This document shows, one piece after another, positions 15,412-24,519 of a stretch of DNA of 49,615 nucleotides. Origin of the DNA: Gammaproteobacteria bacterium (GTDB taxonomy: Bacteria > Pseudomonadota > Gammaproteobacteria > Steroidobacterales > GCA-2729495); NCBI GenBank assembly GCA_016874095.1, contig VGVH01000017.1, positions 1-49,615 of the forward strand, in the 5' to 3' direction. Every line of letters starts with the position of its first letter. Within the stretch, counting starts at the first letter, position 1. A program made the position numbers and the translations under genes. A model generated the notes under the pieces. That model was given only the letters and a program-made list of their open reading frames with translations, had not been told where the DNA came from and searched no databases.

Positions 15412-16437
15412 TCAGTTCACAGCCGTCGGCGGTGGTAAAACACGCTCAAGCCAGATTTCGCGAAAATACGGGTAGATCGCACGGGGACAAAAAACGCGGT
15501 GCTTGCTCATCTCGCCGCCGCACCAAACCTGCTCGAGAACGATGCAAGGGTTTTTGAAATTGAGCATCTCCCCGGTCCTCTCGTCGAGAATCCGTGTCAC
15601 CCGACTCAGGACCCGGAAAGTCCTGCCACAAAACTTGGTTGCTTCGACGTCAAAGAAGAGCCCGCGATTGCGATTGTTCGCATCGAGCGTCGCCAGAATC
15701 TCCTGCCATGGCTTTACACGCACCCATTCACCCGGCTGCAGACCAAGTTCCAGCGTTGGCGTCGGCTTCTGGCTACCGAGCGCCAACGGAAACGAAGAGA
15801 TTCCGACCAGACGCGCAAATCCATCGTATAGACCGACCAGTATTCGGTATCCGATACCGATCTCGATGAGCCGCCGGAAAATCGAAAACGAGGCGCCCCG
15901 CAACAGTGCGGCCGGACCGATATTTCGCGAAACGAGATCTTCGACATACTGGCGCATGTCCCACCAGGGCAAGGGGCTCGAAGCCCGGAACAACTCGTTC
16001 GCCTGGCAGCGCCACCTGATCGAATCTTCTGGACCGCCCTCGCCGCTGTAGTATGCACCCCGACGAACAACGTCGGGCACCGCGCCATCTCCGCCAACCC
16101 GCTGCGAAGGCGTATCGCGAGGTGGTTCGACCCGGCGCAGCCAGGCACTTTTCCAGAAGATCATGCAGCCAGCCTGGCACCCACCATGGGTGGATCCATC
16201 GCAGCGAACCCCGGCGAGGTGCACGGTGTCGGGCACTGATCTGCCGCCCGTTTTCTCCGCCGTGTCGCAGGTCTTGTGAGCCCGCTTGAATACCTGGAGA
16301 CGCCGCCCGCAGTGGCGGAGCATCTCGGGCATGAACGGCATACCCTCGAGACTGCCCTGGGCATCGAGTGTGGTAAGAATCTCCTCGCGACTACGGATTT
16401 CGACCCAGTCCCCCGCCTTCAATCCCAGAGAGTTCAT
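15412..16437 (-). CDS. Unknown protein with a duplicated Cys-rich domain
   Basis: I do not recognise a named family. The 341-residue protein contains the same roughly 105-residue domain twice, at 4-106 and 231-336, joined by a linker with an amphipathic/hydrophobic part (about 165-220). Shared landmarks: L-G-L-x2-G-[DE]-W-V at the start, EIL-x-TLD, C-G-R-x3-V (Cys43/Cys270), V-x-C (Cys79/Cys306), a later Cys (87 or 91/317), and W-L-x-R-V at the end. The first copy has the denser set (Cys43, 57, 79, 87, 91; HGGCQAGC). This suggests a metal- or cofactor-binding fold whose second copy has partly lost ligands. It heads the minus-strand sugar operon. No strong ribosome site precedes the ATG. Confidence 0.8.
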   Translation of the reverse strand: MNSLGLKAGDWVEIRSREEILTTLDAQGSLEGMPFMPEMLRHCGRRLQVFKRAHKTCDTAEKTGGRSVPDTVHLAGVRCDGSTHGGCQAGCMIFWKSAWLRRVEPPRDTPSQRVGGDGAVPDVVRRGAYYSGEGGPEDSIRWRCQANELFRASSPLPWWDMRQYVEDLVSRNIGPAALLRGASFSIFRRLIEIGIGYRILVGLYDGFARLVGISSFPLALGSQKPTPTLELGLQPGEWVRVKPWQEILATLDANNRNRGLFFDVEATKFCGRTFRVLSRVTRILDERTGEMLNFKNPCIVLEQVWCGGEMSKHRVFCPRAIYPYFREIWLERVLPPPTAVN

Positions 16438-16608
16438 ATTCGGTGGCTATTTCACGGTTGGACAAAGGATTTTCGCCTATTCTGCCCTGTGTTGCAGGGA
16501 ACCAGATCACTAACGGACCCATGCTAGACTGCCGTTGACTTCGCCCGGTCGGCAGGCTCCGCCATGCGGTCCCCGGATTGCAGGCAAAGAAACCAGGGCT
16601 CGCCCGCC

Positions 16609-17643
16609 ATGAAAGTACTCGTCACCGGAACCGAGGGCTATATCGGCGCCATCCTGGCGCCCTACCTCATGCGCGCCAGCATGGAGGTTACGGGACTCGA
16701 TACGGCCTACTATCGCGATGGCTGGCTCTACAGCGATCCATCGTCGCTCGCCGCGGCACCACGCACGATCTACCGTGACATTCGCCAGGTCACCGCAAAG
16801 GACCTCGCGGGTCAGGATGCTGTCGTTCACCTCGCTGAACTCTCCAACGATCCGCTGGGCGAAAACAATCCGGCACTGACTCGACGCATCAACCACGAGG
16901 GCTCCTTGTCACTGGCGCGAGCCGCCCGCGAAGCAGGCATCCGCCGGTTCGTGTACGCGTCCTCCTGCAGCGTCTATGGCGTCGGCAGCGGCGAATTCAT
17001 GACCGAGGACTCGGCAGTCAATCCGCAAACGGCCTACGCCGAGTGCAAGGTCAAAGTCGAGCGTGATGTGGGCGCGATGGCAGGTACAGACTTCGCGCCG
17101 GTCTTGCTGCGCAACGCGACGGCATTCGGCGGATCACCGCGCATGAGGTTCGACATCGTGCTGAACAACCTCGCCGGACTTGCCTGGACCACGCGCAAAA
17201 TCGCCATGGTCAGCGACGGTACGCCGTGGCGGCCCCTGGTGCATGTCCTGGATATCTGCCGGGCTATCCACTGTGCCTTGATTGCACCTGAAGCAGCCAT
17301 CCGCGGACAGGTATTCAACGTCGGTGATGATTCGCAGAATTATCGCGTGCGTGAAATTGCCGCAATCGTGGGAGAGTCGTTCCCGGGCTGCGAGGTCACG
17401 ATGGGCACGAGCAGCGCCGACAACCGCAGTTACCGGGTCTCCTTCGACAAGATCCATCGTGAGCTGCCGGGGTTCCGCTGCGAATGGGATGCCCGCAAAG
17501 GGGCCGAGCAGCTGCGCCGGATATTCGAACGGATCGACATGTCCAGGGATACCTTTGAGTTCCGTGCCTATACGCGTCTGAAGCAGCTCAAGTACCTGCT
17601 CAGTACGCGACAGATCGACGCAGACTTCTTCTGGAGCGTTTGA
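16609..17643 (+). CDS. NAD-dependent sugar epimerase/dehydratase (extended SDR)
   Basis: A 344-residue SDR beginning MKVLVTGTEGYIGAIL (Rossmann GxxGxxG), with ASSCSVYG and the catalytic YAECK (Tyr-x3-Lys) and a PLVHVLDI motif. The open frame extends 15 codons upstream, but Rossmann proteins of this class start at this Met, so I use 16609. It is the first gene of a plus-strand sugar operon and overlaps the next gene by one base. It could be the 4,6-dehydratase that the neighbouring cytidylyltransferase would need, but its motifs fit an epimerase or reductase better. The activity is uncertain. Confidence 0.8.
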   Translation: MKVLVTGTEGYIGAILAPYLMRASMEVTGLDTAYYRDGWLYSDPSSLAAAPRTIYRDIRQVTAKDLAGQDAVVHLAELSNDPLGENNPALTRRINHEGSLSLARAAREAGIRRFVYASSCSVYGVGSGEFMTEDSAVNPQTAYAECKVKVERDVGAMAGTDFAPVLLRNATAFGGSPRMRFDIVLNNLAGLAWTTRKIAMVSDGTPWRPLVHVLDICRAIHCALIAPEAAIRGQVFNVGDDSQNYRVREIAAIVGESFPGCEVTMGTSSADNRSYRVSFDKIHRELPGFRCEWDARKGAEQLRRIFERIDMSRDTFEFRAYTRLKQLKYLLSTRQIDADFFWSV

Positions 17644-18212
17644 TGCGATTCGCGGAGACAGGCATCCCTGGCGCATGGATCGTCGAGCCGGAGCGACTTG
17701 CCGATTCACGTGGCTGGTTCACGCGCACCTGGTGCAGCCGGGAATTCGCGGCGCGAGGTATTCCCGCCGCGTTCCCGCAGGGCAACGAGTCGTTTAACCG
17801 AAGCCGTGGGACGCTGCGCGGACTGCACTTCCAGCGCAGTCCGAGCCGCGAGGGCAAGCTGGTTCGATGCACAACCGGAGAGATCTACGACGTCGTCGTG
17901 GATCTGCGCCCTCGCTCACCCGCCTTCCTTCGGCATTTCGGTATGGTATTGTCCCCGGCGAATGGCGTGGCCCTATACATTCCACCCGGATGTGCCCACG
18001 GGTTCATGACGCTGTCCGACGACAGCACCGTAATCTACGCCATGGGCGACTCGTACGACGCCGCTCTGGCCGGTGGAGCGCGCTGGAACGACACCGCGTT
18101 CGGGATCCGTTGGCCAATGCACCAACCGTCAGTAATTTCTGAACGGGACCGGGACTACCCGGATTTTGATCGCGGCAGCTGGAGCGAATTTTCGAGTCTG
18201 GGCAACGATTGA
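17643..18212 (+). CDS. dTDP-4-dehydrorhamnose 3,5-epimerase-like (RmlC family)
   Basis: A 189-residue cupin of the RmlC family. His62 in LRGLHFQ is the conserved catalytic base, Lys72 and the IPPGCAHGF strand (113-121) match the substrate site, and Tyr132 matches the expected acid. It would epimerise C3 and/or C5 of a 4-keto-6-deoxy sugar nucleotide. The genes rmlA, rmlB and rmlD are not adjacent, and the next gene is a CTP-type nucleotidyltransferase, so the substrate may be a CDP- rather than a dTDP-sugar. ATG at 17643 shares its A with the previous stop codon. Confidence 0.85.
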   Translation: MRFAETGIPGAWIVEPERLADSRGWFTRTWCSREFAARGIPAAFPQGNESFNRSRGTLRGLHFQRSPSREGKLVRCTTGEIYDVVVDLRPRSPAFLRHFGMVLSPANGVALYIPPGCAHGFMTLSDDSTVIYAMGDSYDAALAGGARWNDTAFGIRWPMHQPSVISERDRDYPDFDRGSWSEFSSLGND

Positions 18213-18243
18213 CTCGCAAGGCAACGGACAGGAAGAAACCAGA

Positions 18244-19020
18244 ATGAAGGTCGTCATCTTCTGCGGCGGGCTCGGCACCAGACTGCGTGAGCACTCCGAC
18301 ACGATTCCAAAGCCGTTGGTCAACATTGGTTACCGGCCGATCCTGTGGCACCTGATGAAATTCTACGCTCACCACGGGCACAAGGATTTCATCCTGTGTC
18401 TTGGATACCGCGGTGATCTCATCAAGGATTACTTCCGCCATTACGACCCCTACCAGTCGATGAGCTTCACCATGCGCCGCGGCGGCAGAGAAATGGATCC
18501 GCCTGAGAGTGACATCGCCGATTGGAACATCACCTTCGCCGAAACCGCGTTGCACTCGAATATAGGCCAACGTCTCTGCGCCGTGCGCCAATACCTCGGG
18601 GACGACGAAATGTTCCTGGCGAACTACGGTGACCAGTTGTCGGACCTCCCCTTGGCCGAATACCTGGCTCGATTCACCGCAAGCAGCGCATTGGCCGGCT
18701 TCGTTGCGGTCCGGCCGTCGCAGAGTTTTCATACGGTAAGCATCGAAGCGGATGGCAATGTCGCGGCAATGGGGACGGTCGACGACGCTGAAGTCTGGAT
18801 AAACGGTGGCTATCTGGCGCTGCGAAAAACGGTATTCGACTACATCCGCGAGAAAGACGATCTGGTCGAAGCACCGTTCCAGCGCCTCATTGCCGAGCGC
18901 AAGCTGTTCGCCTGGAAATACCGCGGGTTCTGGAAGTCCATGGACACGTTCAAGGACAAAATCACCTACGATCGCATGCACAGCCAGGGCCAGACGCCGT
19001 GGGAAGTCTGGCGACGCTGA
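18244..19020 (+). CDS. rfbF: Glucose-1-phosphate cytidylyltransferase-like
   Basis: Makes CDP-glucose from CTP and glucose-1-phosphate, the entry to CDP-deoxysugars. The 258-residue protein has the GGLGTRL nucleotide motif (8-14), IPKPLVNIG, and the RfbF hallmark region LCLGYRGDLIKDYF. The later ANYGDQLSDL and WINGGYLALR segments match the metal and sugar sites. GGAAG lies nine bases upstream of the ATG, and upstream in-frame sequence overlaps the epimerase gene, so 18244 is used. CDP-glucose 4,6-dehydratase (rfbG), its usual partner, is not recognisable here. Confidence 0.87.
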   Translation: MKVVIFCGGLGTRLREHSDTIPKPLVNIGYRPILWHLMKFYAHHGHKDFILCLGYRGDLIKDYFRHYDPYQSMSFTMRRGGREMDPPESDIADWNITFAETALHSNIGQRLCAVRQYLGDDEMFLANYGDQLSDLPLAEYLARFTASSALAGFVAVRPSQSFHTVSIEADGNVAAMGTVDDAEVWINGGYLALRKTVFDYIREKDDLVEAPFQRLIAERKLFAWKYRGFWKSMDTFKDKITYDRMHSQGQTPWEVWRR

Positions 19021-19040
19021 GTCGGCACCGGAACCCGATC

Positions 19041-19697
19041 ATGCTGGATCTCGGTATCGCGAACGTACAAGGCCTGCAGAGGCTCCTCTGCATCGGGGCC
19101 CATTGCGATGACATCGAGATCGGCTGCGGCGGCACGGTTCTGACGCTGCTTGAACATCGACCCGAACTTGAGATCGACTGGGTCGTGTTCAGCTCGGATG
19201 CGGTTCGTGCCCGCGAAGCCGCGGCCAGCGCAGCGGATTTTCTCGGGCCGGGAAGCCACCGGCGCGTACGTGTTCTGGACTACCGCAACGGCTACTTCCC
19301 GAGCATGGTCGACTCGATCAAGGACTACTTCGAGCGACTAAAGCACGATGTCAGCCCGGATCTGGTGCTGACTCACCATCGCGGTGATTTCCATCAGGAT
19401 CACAGAACCCTCGCGGAGCTGAGCTGGAACACTTTTCGCAACCACTGCATTCTCGAGTACGAGATTCCCAAATTCGACGGCGATCTGGGGAGGCCGAATG
19501 CGTACGTCGCGCTCAGCGATGCGGTAATGCGCCGCAAAGTGGATCTCATCCTGCGTCACTTCGGTTCGCAGGCAGGCAAGCAATGGTGGACGGCCAGCAC
19601 GTTTGAAGCACTGATGCGGCTGCGTGGCGTGGAGTGCAACTCGCCCGGCGGTTACGCAGAGGCGTTTTTCGGACAGAAACTGCTGCTGCTTCGCTGA
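19041..19697 (+). CDS. PIG-L/LmbE family deacetylase
   Basis: A 218-residue zinc amidase of the PIG-L family, which removes acetyl groups from N-acetyl sugars or related compounds. Zinc motif AHCDDIEIGCGG (20-31; the usual AHPDD with Cys for Pro) and the second ligand motif HQDH (118-121) are present. ATG at 19041 starts the conserved domain; a frame starting 14 codons earlier overlaps the cytidylyltransferase. It is the last gene of the plus-strand operon and faces the TPR gene with 26 bases between. Together with the other genes it suggests a free-amine or C-methylated sugar. Confidence 0.85.
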   Translation: MLDLGIANVQGLQRLLCIGAHCDDIEIGCGGTVLTLLEHRPELEIDWVVFSSDAVRAREAAASAADFLGPGSHRRVRVLDYRNGYFPSMVDSIKDYFERLKHDVSPDLVLTHHRGDFHQDHRTLAELSWNTFRNHCILEYEIPKFDGDLGRPNAYVALSDAVMRRKVDLILRHFGSQAGKQWWTASTFEALMRLRGVECNSPGGYAEAFFGQKLLLLR

Positions 19698-19723
19698 AGA
19701 ACGGGCGCGCGCTTCGCAACCGC

Positions 19724-20383
19724 TTAATCGACGCTGAGCCCTTTTTCCTCGAGCTTGCGGCGAAGGCCTGGCAGCGGGTAATCCGCAGCGTACGCAACTC
19801 GGGCTCGTTCCAGTGCCTTGTCGTACTGCCCCATCCGGACGTACAACAGACCCAGGTTATAGTCGATCTCCACGCGATCGGGCGCGATTGCCTTGGCTTG
19901 CTCGTAGGCGTCCAGAGCCTCCTCGTGGCGATCCTTGCGCGACAGGTAGTTGGCGTAGATCTGCCAGACGGTAGAGTCCTGAGGCCGGAACCGGATTGCG
20001 CGCTCGAACCAGCAGTCGACCGAACGGCGGCGCGTGGAAATGCCGCGCTCTATGTCGAACCTCGCGATCGCGTTCAGCGCGCGCGGATGATTCGGAACGG
20101 CGCGCAACGTATAGTCCAGATTGTTGAGGATAACGCCGTCTCGAACCAGGAACGCCTCGATTTCAGTCGTGAAATGGGCGCGTTCGACAATGGGAATCCC
20201 CGCGCTTGACTTGCGGGTCCAGTCGTCCGGGTTGTTGTAATCGAACGGTCCGACCGCATTCTGGAACACGTCGCCGCAGATCTCTCCGAATTGTGGAGCG
20301 GAATCCTGCGCGGCGGCGACCGCCGGCCATGCAACTGCAGCCAGCAGCGATGCGATCGCGATCCAGTTACACATTTTTTTCAT
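19724..20383 (-). CDS. Exported TPR-repeat protein
   Basis: A 219-residue protein with a clear signal peptide (MKKMCNW..., cut near AVAAA, residue 25), so periplasmic. From about residue 85 on it has three to four tetratricopeptide repeats (for example ALDAYEQAKAIAPDRVEIDYN). The first mature part contains two Cys. GGAGAG six bases before the ATG at 20383 decides the start over a frame 14 codons longer. It follows the GT4 gene after 55 bases on the same strand. Such proteins usually scaffold envelope assemblies; a link to EPS export is inferred from position only. Confidence 0.75.
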   Translation of the reverse strand: MKKMCNWIAIASLLAAVAWPAVAAAQDSAPQFGEICGDVFQNAVGPFDYNNPDDWTRKSSAGIPIVERAHFTTEIEAFLVRDGVILNNLDYTLRAVPNHPRALNAIARFDIERGISTRRRSVDCWFERAIRFRPQDSTVWQIYANYLSRKDRHEEALDAYEQAKAIAPDRVEIDYNLGLLYVRMGQYDKALERARVAYAADYPLPGLRRKLEEKGLSVD

Positions 20384-20438
20384 CGGATACTCTCCGTGCT
20401 GACTGGCGGGTCCGCACATGGCCAATGATAGCGCTGCG

Positions 20439-21695
20439 CTACGCGGCTGCCGTGACTGCGCTGCCGGCTACTGCTGCAAGCAAGTCGGCCAGTTCCGCCG
20501 TCTGATGGCGACGCGAATACCGAGCGGCTGTTACCTCGGAGGCTACCGCGGCCGTGCCGCTGGCAACCGCGGCTAGGTAGCTCGGCAGTGCCGTTGCGAT
20601 CTCGTCGGCAGAACGGATGTCCATGACTGCCCCTGAGCCAGACTCCCGCAGCAAATCCGCGGTTTCGCCGGCATGATCGGTCAGCGCCAGAATCGGCCGT
20701 TGCGCCCGAATACACTCGTACAGCTTTGCGGGGACTAAGTGATTGCACCCCGCGTCCTGGAATATCAGCAACGCATCGGCATCGGCCATTTCCTGAAGGG
20801 CCTCGCCATAGGGTATTCGCGGCAGGATGCGCACGACACCGTCCAGACCTGCCTCGGCGACGAGGCGCTGGTGCAGGTTTTCGTCACCCGGCGCCCGAAA
20901 GACGACGTCGACGTCGCCTCGGCGTACGCCGCCAGCGCCAATGGCACGGGCGAGCCCGGCAAGAAATGGCCTGGGATCGCGCTCATTGAGTTTCAGCAAT
21001 CCGCTGTGAACGAGGCGCAAGGGTAAATTGTTCTGGCGTCGTGCAGTGGCCGGCATGGCGGCAAAGTCAGTCTCGTCGTATCCGTTGCGGATACAGACAA
21101 GGCGGCTCGTGGGATGTTCCGGATACCGCAATCTGTAAAGTTCGCGACTGGCGGGAGTCGTGAACACCGCGGCGCTGGCACTGGCGATGATTCGGGGCTC
21201 GATGCGCTCGAACCGCCGTCGCTGCGAAGGATCCTCGGGAAAATCATCGAACACCATCGCATCGCGGAAGTCGGCGACGTAGGGCAGCCCGGAAAGGCGG
21301 GACAGGCTCGCCGCGATGAGCAAGGCACTGGCGATCGGATAGGTCGCCCAGATGACCTCGGGCCGATGCCGACGGATCATCGAAAGGCCGCGAATGACCC
21401 CGAAAAGCCACCAACTGGCCCAGCGATCCGGCAGCGCCGTCAAGCCGAAATAACGGCCACGGTAGGCGAGATGGCGGCCGGCATCGATCGCAAAGGCGCG
21501 CTCCACGATGGCTTCTGACGGCACTTCCGCATTCTGATCCTCGCTTGTCTCGATGTAGGCATGGCGCGCGACGGTCAACACAAGAGGTCGCCATCCGTGC
21601 TCCGGAAGGTATTTGACGAACTTCAGCGGCCGCAGCAGGCCACTGCTCCCGCTGAAAGGCGGGAACTGGAACGACACCATGAGTACATTGCGCAT
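20439..21695 (-). CDS. Glycosyltransferase family 4 (GT-B)
   Basis: A 418-residue retaining GT-B glycosyltransferase. The N-terminal domain starts SFQFPPFSGSSGLLR, the central linker has RNGYDE, and the C-terminal nucleotide-sugar site shows LVPAKLYECI (the E-x7-E region) and RPILALTD. It is three bases downstream of the PLP-decarboxylase gene and in its operon. That pairing with the decarboxylase, ligase and ACP suggests it may add the sugar that is modified by the carrier-protein module, but this is inference. Confidence 0.85.
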   Translation of the reverse strand: MRNVLMVSFQFPPFSGSSGLLRPLKFVKYLPEHGWRPLVLTVARHAYIETSEDQNAEVPSEAIVERAFAIDAGRHLAYRGRYFGLTALPDRWASWWLFGVIRGLSMIRRHRPEVIWATYPIASALLIAASLSRLSGLPYVADFRDAMVFDDFPEDPSQRRRFERIEPRIIASASAAVFTTPASRELYRLRYPEHPTSRLVCIRNGYDETDFAAMPATARRQNNLPLRLVHSGLLKLNERDPRPFLAGLARAIGAGGVRRGDVDVVFRAPGDENLHQRLVAEAGLDGVVRILPRIPYGEALQEMADADALLIFQDAGCNHLVPAKLYECIRAQRPILALTDHAGETADLLRESGSGAVMDIRSADEIATALPSYLAAVASGTAAVASEVTAARYSRRHQTAELADLLAAVAGSAVTAAA

Positions 21696-21698
21696 GGA

Positions 21699-22937
21699 TC
21701 AGACGACGATCTGCTGCGGGGGTGGATGGCTCAGGAATCCCAACGGACTGGCGCTGTAGCCGTAGGCTCCGGACTGCAGGACCACCACGAGATCGCCGGG
21801 AGCCGCAACCGGCAGAAGCATGCCGTCCGCAAGCAGATCCAGTGGAGTACACAAGGGACCTACCACGGAGGCCACCTCGATTTCCGACTGAGCCATTCGA
21901 GTCCCTATGACGACCGGGTAATTCTTGCGAATGACCTGGCCGAAGTTGCCGCTCGCTGCGAGGTGATGGTGCAATCCACCGTCCGTCACGAGAAACACGC
22001 GACCCCGGGAAACCTTGCGGTCGACTACCTGGCAGACATAGAAACCGGCCTCGCCGACGAGGTAGCGGCCGAGCTCGATGACGAGCTGTGCCTGCGGCAG
22101 CGTCGTACGGCAGCGCGCTGCCAGCCTTTCCAGGCCTGCTCCGACAGACCTGGGGTCGAGCGGTTGCTCACCCGGAAAATAGGGAATGCCGAGACCGCCA
22201 CCGATGTTGAGGACCCGGACGGGTGCTGGAGCATCGGCGGCCAGGCGTTCTGCCAGAGCGACGCTGAGTTCCTGCGCCTCGCAGATGGCGCTCGCGCTCA
22301 AGTTCTGCGAGCCCGCGAAGATATGGAAGCCGTGGAAATCGACTGGCAGGCTGTTGATCCCCCGGAGCACGGCAGGTATCCGCTCCGCGTCGATGCCGAA
22401 AGGCGCCGCCCCGCCGCCCATCTTCATGCCGGCCGTCTTCAACTGGAAGTCCGGATTGACGCGCAGGGCTACGGCTGGCCGGCATCCCTCGCGCCGAGCC
22501 ATCGCTGCGAGCAGCCCAAGCTCGCGCTCCGACTCCACGTGGATCGTGATGCCGGCGCGCACCGCCCGAAACAACTCGTCCTCGCTCTTGCCCGGCCCGG
22601 CGAAGCTGATCCGCCCGGGCGCCATGCCCGCTGCCAGCGCGACCTGCAGTTCCCCCGCCGAAGCAACGTCGAAGCCATCGACCAGACCAGCAAAATGCTT
22701 GACCACGGCCGGCAGCGGATTCGCCTTGATTGCATAGTGCAAATGCAGGGACTGCGGTAGCGCCTCGCGCAGCTCCGCGACGCGCCGGGTCATCCGGGCG
22801 GTGTCGTACACATAGAGGGGTGATCGGCCGGCGGCAGCGTGGATGTCCCCTACCTTCCGCCCGCCGATCAGGAGCTGCCCGTCACGGATGTCGAGGCCAT
22901 CTATCGCGGCGTGAGGTAGCGACGCGCTATGACGCAC
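21699..22937 (-). CDS. PLP-dependent decarboxylase, XrtA-associated
   Basis: A 412-residue fold-type III (alanine-racemase-like) decarboxylase related to diaminopimelate and ornithine decarboxylases, of the XrtA-linked type (TIGR03099). PLP lysine Lys71 in HYAIKANP, HIFAGSQ, the phosphate-binding NIGGGLGIPY, and the C-terminal VVGPLCTPLD with the catalytic-type Cys are all present. It would decarboxylate an amino acid or an amino-acyl carrier. Its start overlaps the ligase gene by 11 bases, so translation is probably coupled. It is not a housekeeping lysA: the neighbourhood is the ACP module. Confidence 0.88.
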   Translation of the reverse strand: MRHSASLPHAAIDGLDIRDGQLLIGGRKVGDIHAAAGRSPLYVYDTARMTRRVAELREALPQSLHLHYAIKANPLPAVVKHFAGLVDGFDVASAGELQVALAAGMAPGRISFAGPGKSEDELFRAVRAGITIHVESERELGLLAAMARREGCRPAVALRVNPDFQLKTAGMKMGGGAAPFGIDAERIPAVLRGINSLPVDFHGFHIFAGSQNLSASAICEAQELSVALAERLAADAPAPVRVLNIGGGLGIPYFPGEQPLDPRSVGAGLERLAARCRTTLPQAQLVIELGRYLVGEAGFYVCQVVDRKVSRGRVFLVTDGGLHHHLAASGNFGQVIRKNYPVVIGTRMAQSEIEVASVVGPLCTPLDLLADGMLLPVAAPGDLVVVLQSGAYGYSASPLGFLSHPPPQQIVV

Positions 22938-24519
22938 GGCCTGCCGCCTCGATAAGGGGCCGAAATCGACCGATGATGCCGCTGCGATCGAGCTTCCCGT
23001 TCGGATTGCGTGGCAGATCGGCCTGCCACTCGACGACTGCAGGCACCATGAACGGCGGCACCTGGCGCCGGACAGCTTCGAGCAAATTCGGCGTATGGCC
23101 GACGCTGCCTGGCACGGGCTCGACTACGACAGCAATACTCTGACCGAGCTGCTCGTTCGTTACGCCGAACGCGACAGCTCCCACAACGAGTTGCGTGGAA
23201 TAGAGTGCTTCCTCCACCTCCGTCGGACTGACGCGGTAACCCGAAGTCTTGATCATCTCGTCGTTGCGCGCCACGAAATAAAGGAACCCCTCTTCGTCTC
23301 GCGTAACCAGGTCGCCCGACCAGACGGCAATTTCCGGCAACGGCAGCCCGGGAAAACGCTCTGGCATCGGTCGAAATCGTTGCCGCGTCTGCTCCTCGTC
23401 GCGCCAATAACCTTTCGCGACGAGCGGGCCCCGATGGACGAGCTCGCCTGCTTCGTTCGGCGCGCACTCCGTTCCGTCGGGTCGGACGACCAGCACTTCG
23501 GCGTGCGGAATCGCCTTGCCGATGGACGTCGGCCGCGAATCAGCGAGCTCGGGCGGAAGAAAGGTGGAGCGGAAGGCCTCGGTAAGGCCATACATGAGAA
23601 ATACCCGCGTTGCAGGACTTTTCTGCCGAAGCGTGCGCAGCGTCGCCTCGGGCATCTTGCCACCCGAGTTGGTGATGTAGCGCAGCGTCGATCGAACCTC
23701 CTCGGGCCAGTCGAGTGCGGCGAGCTGAATCCACAGTGGTGGGACGCCGGCCAGACCGGTAATCCGTTCACGCGCGGCAGATCGGACGACATCGCCGGGA
23801 ACCAGATAATTGAGGAGCACTACCCGTGCCCCCACGCGAAAAGCCGTACTGAGCTGGCTGAAGCCATAGTCGAAGCTGAACGGCAGAACGGACAGGATGC
23901 TGTCGTCTGCAGTGTTCCCCAAGTAGTCGGACACGCTGATGGCACCGGTGACCATGTTGCGATGGGTCAGCACCACTCCCTTCGGACGGCCCGTGCTGCC
24001 CGATGTGTAGAAGATGGACACCATGTCTTCGTCGATCGTCGCCGGCCTGACCAACGCCTGGCCGCGGGCCCGTATTTCCGGCAGTGCCACCACCGGGACA
24101 CGCAGGCGCAAATCCGCGGGCGGGGTATCCACCGTGACGACCAGAATCAAATCGTCCAGCGGCTGGAGAACTTCGGCGATTGCAGCCAGGCGACCTGCCG
24201 AGGTCACCAGGATGCAGGCAGCCGAGTCGGACAGTATGTGTGCGACCTGGGCGGCTTTGAGCGACGGATTAACCGGTACGAAGACACCACCGGCCGCCGC
24301 GGCAGCGAACATGGCAGTGACGTTTTCGGCGCTCTTAGGCAGGTAGATGGCGACGCGGTCGAAGCGGCACAGACCTGAGGCCTGGAATCCCGCAGCCAGC
24401 GTTGCCACATCCTGCGCCAGCGCGCCATAGGTCAGGAACCGGGCTGCATCGCGGAGCGCCTCGGCTTCCGGCCGCCGTTCCGCTGAGGACATAATCAGAT
24501 CGTGCAGGAGCTGCGTCAC
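22927..24519 (-). CDS. Acyl-CoA ligase / adenylating enzyme, XrtA-associated
   Basis: A 530-residue ANL-superfamily enzyme (TIGR03098 type). ATP-binding YTSGSTGRPKG (171-181), A5 motif MYGLTEAFRSTF, A7 WSGDLVTRDEEGF, A8-type NDEMIKTSGYRV and the catalytic Lys in NPNGKLDR are all intact, so it should be active. It activates a carboxylic acid as an adenylate and loads it to CoA or, more likely here, to the ACP encoded divergently at 24761. The substrate is unknown. First gene of a minus-strand operon with the decarboxylase, GT4 and TPR genes. Confidence 0.9.
   Translation of the reverse strand: MTQLLHDLIMSSAERRPEAEALRDAARFLTYGALAQDVATLAAGFQASGLCRFDRVAIYLPKSAENVTAMFAAAAAGGVFVPVNPSLKAAQVAHILSDSAACILVTSAGRLAAIAEVLQPLDDLILVVTVDTPPADLRLRVPVVALPEIRARGQALVRPATIDEDMVSIFYTSGSTGRPKGVVLTHRNMVTGAISVSDYLGNTADDSILSVLPFSFDYGFSQLSTAFRVGARVVLLNYLVPGDVVRSAARERITGLAGVPPLWIQLAALDWPEEVRSTLRYITNSGGKMPEATLRTLRQKSPATRVFLMYGLTEAFRSTFLPPELADSRPTSIGKAIPHAEVLVVRPDGTECAPNEAGELVHRGPLVAKGYWRDEEQTRQRFRPMPERFPGLPLPEIAVWSGDLVTRDEEGFLYFVARNDEMIKTSGYRVSPTEVEEALYSTQLVVGAVAFGVTNEQLGQSIAVVVEPVPGSVGHTPNLLEAVRRQVPPFMVPAVVEWQADLPRNPNGKLDRSGIIGRFRPLIEAAGRAS

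Noticed and set aside
16458-16483. TTGGAC ... TATTCT as promoter of the plus-strand sugar operon
   Set aside because: The spacer is only 14 bases, too short for sigma70; no better pair was found in this gap.
21561-24378. Long plus-strand open frames (about 400 codons each) opposite the decarboxylase and ligase genes
   Set aside because: Shadows of well-recognised genes; translations are low-complexity and match nothing. Similar shadows at 39769-40896, 41794-43326 and 46744-47451 were dropped for the same reason.
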